This document shows positions 6,402-6,548 of a stretch of 6,548 nt of DNA, in pieces. Under the pieces are notes generated by a model. That model was not told the origin of the DNA. It worked only from the letters and a program-made list of their open reading frames with translations, and made no database searches. Within the stretch, counting starts at the first letter, position 1, and every line of letters starts with the position of its first letter. Position numbers and translations under genes: made by a program. The stretch is taken from NCBI GenBank assembly GCA_050010135.1, contig JBEKLP010000105.1, positions 1-6,548 of the forward strand, written 5' to 3'. Source of the stretch: FEN-1073 sp050010135 (lineage in GTDB: Bacteria; Chloroflexota; Anaerolineae; Anaerolineales; RBG-16-64-43).

Positions 6402-6548
6402 ACGCGTACCGTTTCTGAAAGCGCATCGCGCCGATGGTGAACAGGACCGCGCTGATGACCAGGAGCCCGGCGACGGTGAGCGAAATATCGCCCAGCGGAG
6501 CGGCGTTCATCGTCTGGAGCAAACCGCGCACGGCCCACCCCTGCGGGA
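6400..6548 (-). CDS. C-terminal end of a second ABC-2 type permease (5' end outside window)
   Basis: Reading the minus strand from the right edge gives an open frame of 48 codons before TAG at 6402-6400. The peptide begins PQGWAVRGLLQTMN, continues through one membrane segment (DISLTVAGLLVISAVLFTIGAM) and ends RFQKRYA. This matches the end of ABC-2 permeases: the P-x-x-W element, a short helix, a last membrane segment and a short basic tail. It parallels SPIAWAMDGFQN...YALLFFALAVWRFW at the end of the neighbouring permease. It is therefore most likely the partner subunit of the same exporter, encoded just upstream and cotranscribed. Only the tail is visible, so total length and integrity are unknown. 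Confidence 0.82.
   Translation of the reverse strand, partial: PQGWAVRGLLQTMNAAPLGDISLTVAGLLVISAVLFTIGAMRFQKRYA

Overview
The window is a high-GC bacterial chromosomal segment, densely packed with genes. It holds two complete-looking gene clusters that converge, plus a truncated gene at each edge. Gene content and style (PNPase with a Gly/Arg-rich tail, an AI-2E permease carrying acetyltransferase domains, a GT-C-like membrane protein, paired ABC-2 permeases) suggest an uncultured Chloroflexota/Anaerolineae-like bacterium. That assignment is inference only, because no rRNA or clear taxonomic marker gene is present.

Layout. Positions 1-1589 (+) hold the last three quarters of pnp, encoding polyribonucleotide nucleotidyltransferase. 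It is followed by a strong intrinsic terminator (about 1597-1625) and then a second compact hairpin (1635-1655). Positions 1677-5029 (+) form a three-gene unit with gaps of 2 and 3 bases. It encodes a fused AI-2E-family permease with two GNAT-like domains, a 62-residue acidic protein of unknown function, and a hydrophobic membrane protein resembling GT-C glycosyltransferases. Positions 5030-5190 are a convergent intergenic gap with weak hairpins. Positions 5191-6548 (-) carry two consecutive ABC-2 type permease subunits of a drug/efflux-type exporter. The upstream one is cut by the window edge, and any ATPase gene would lie beyond it.

How the parts work together. pnp is an RNA-turnover housekeeping gene, insulated by its terminator. 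The three-gene unit is probably cotranscribed. Its products are membrane-associated, but no shared pathway can be read from sequence. The two ABC-2 permeases probably heterodimerise into one exporter. I see no RNA genes, CRISPR arrays, insertion sequences, phage genes or defence genes. The least ordinary items are the permease-GNAT-GNAT fusion and the small acidic protein sandwiched behind it. I do not see convincing evidence of a new multi-gene system.
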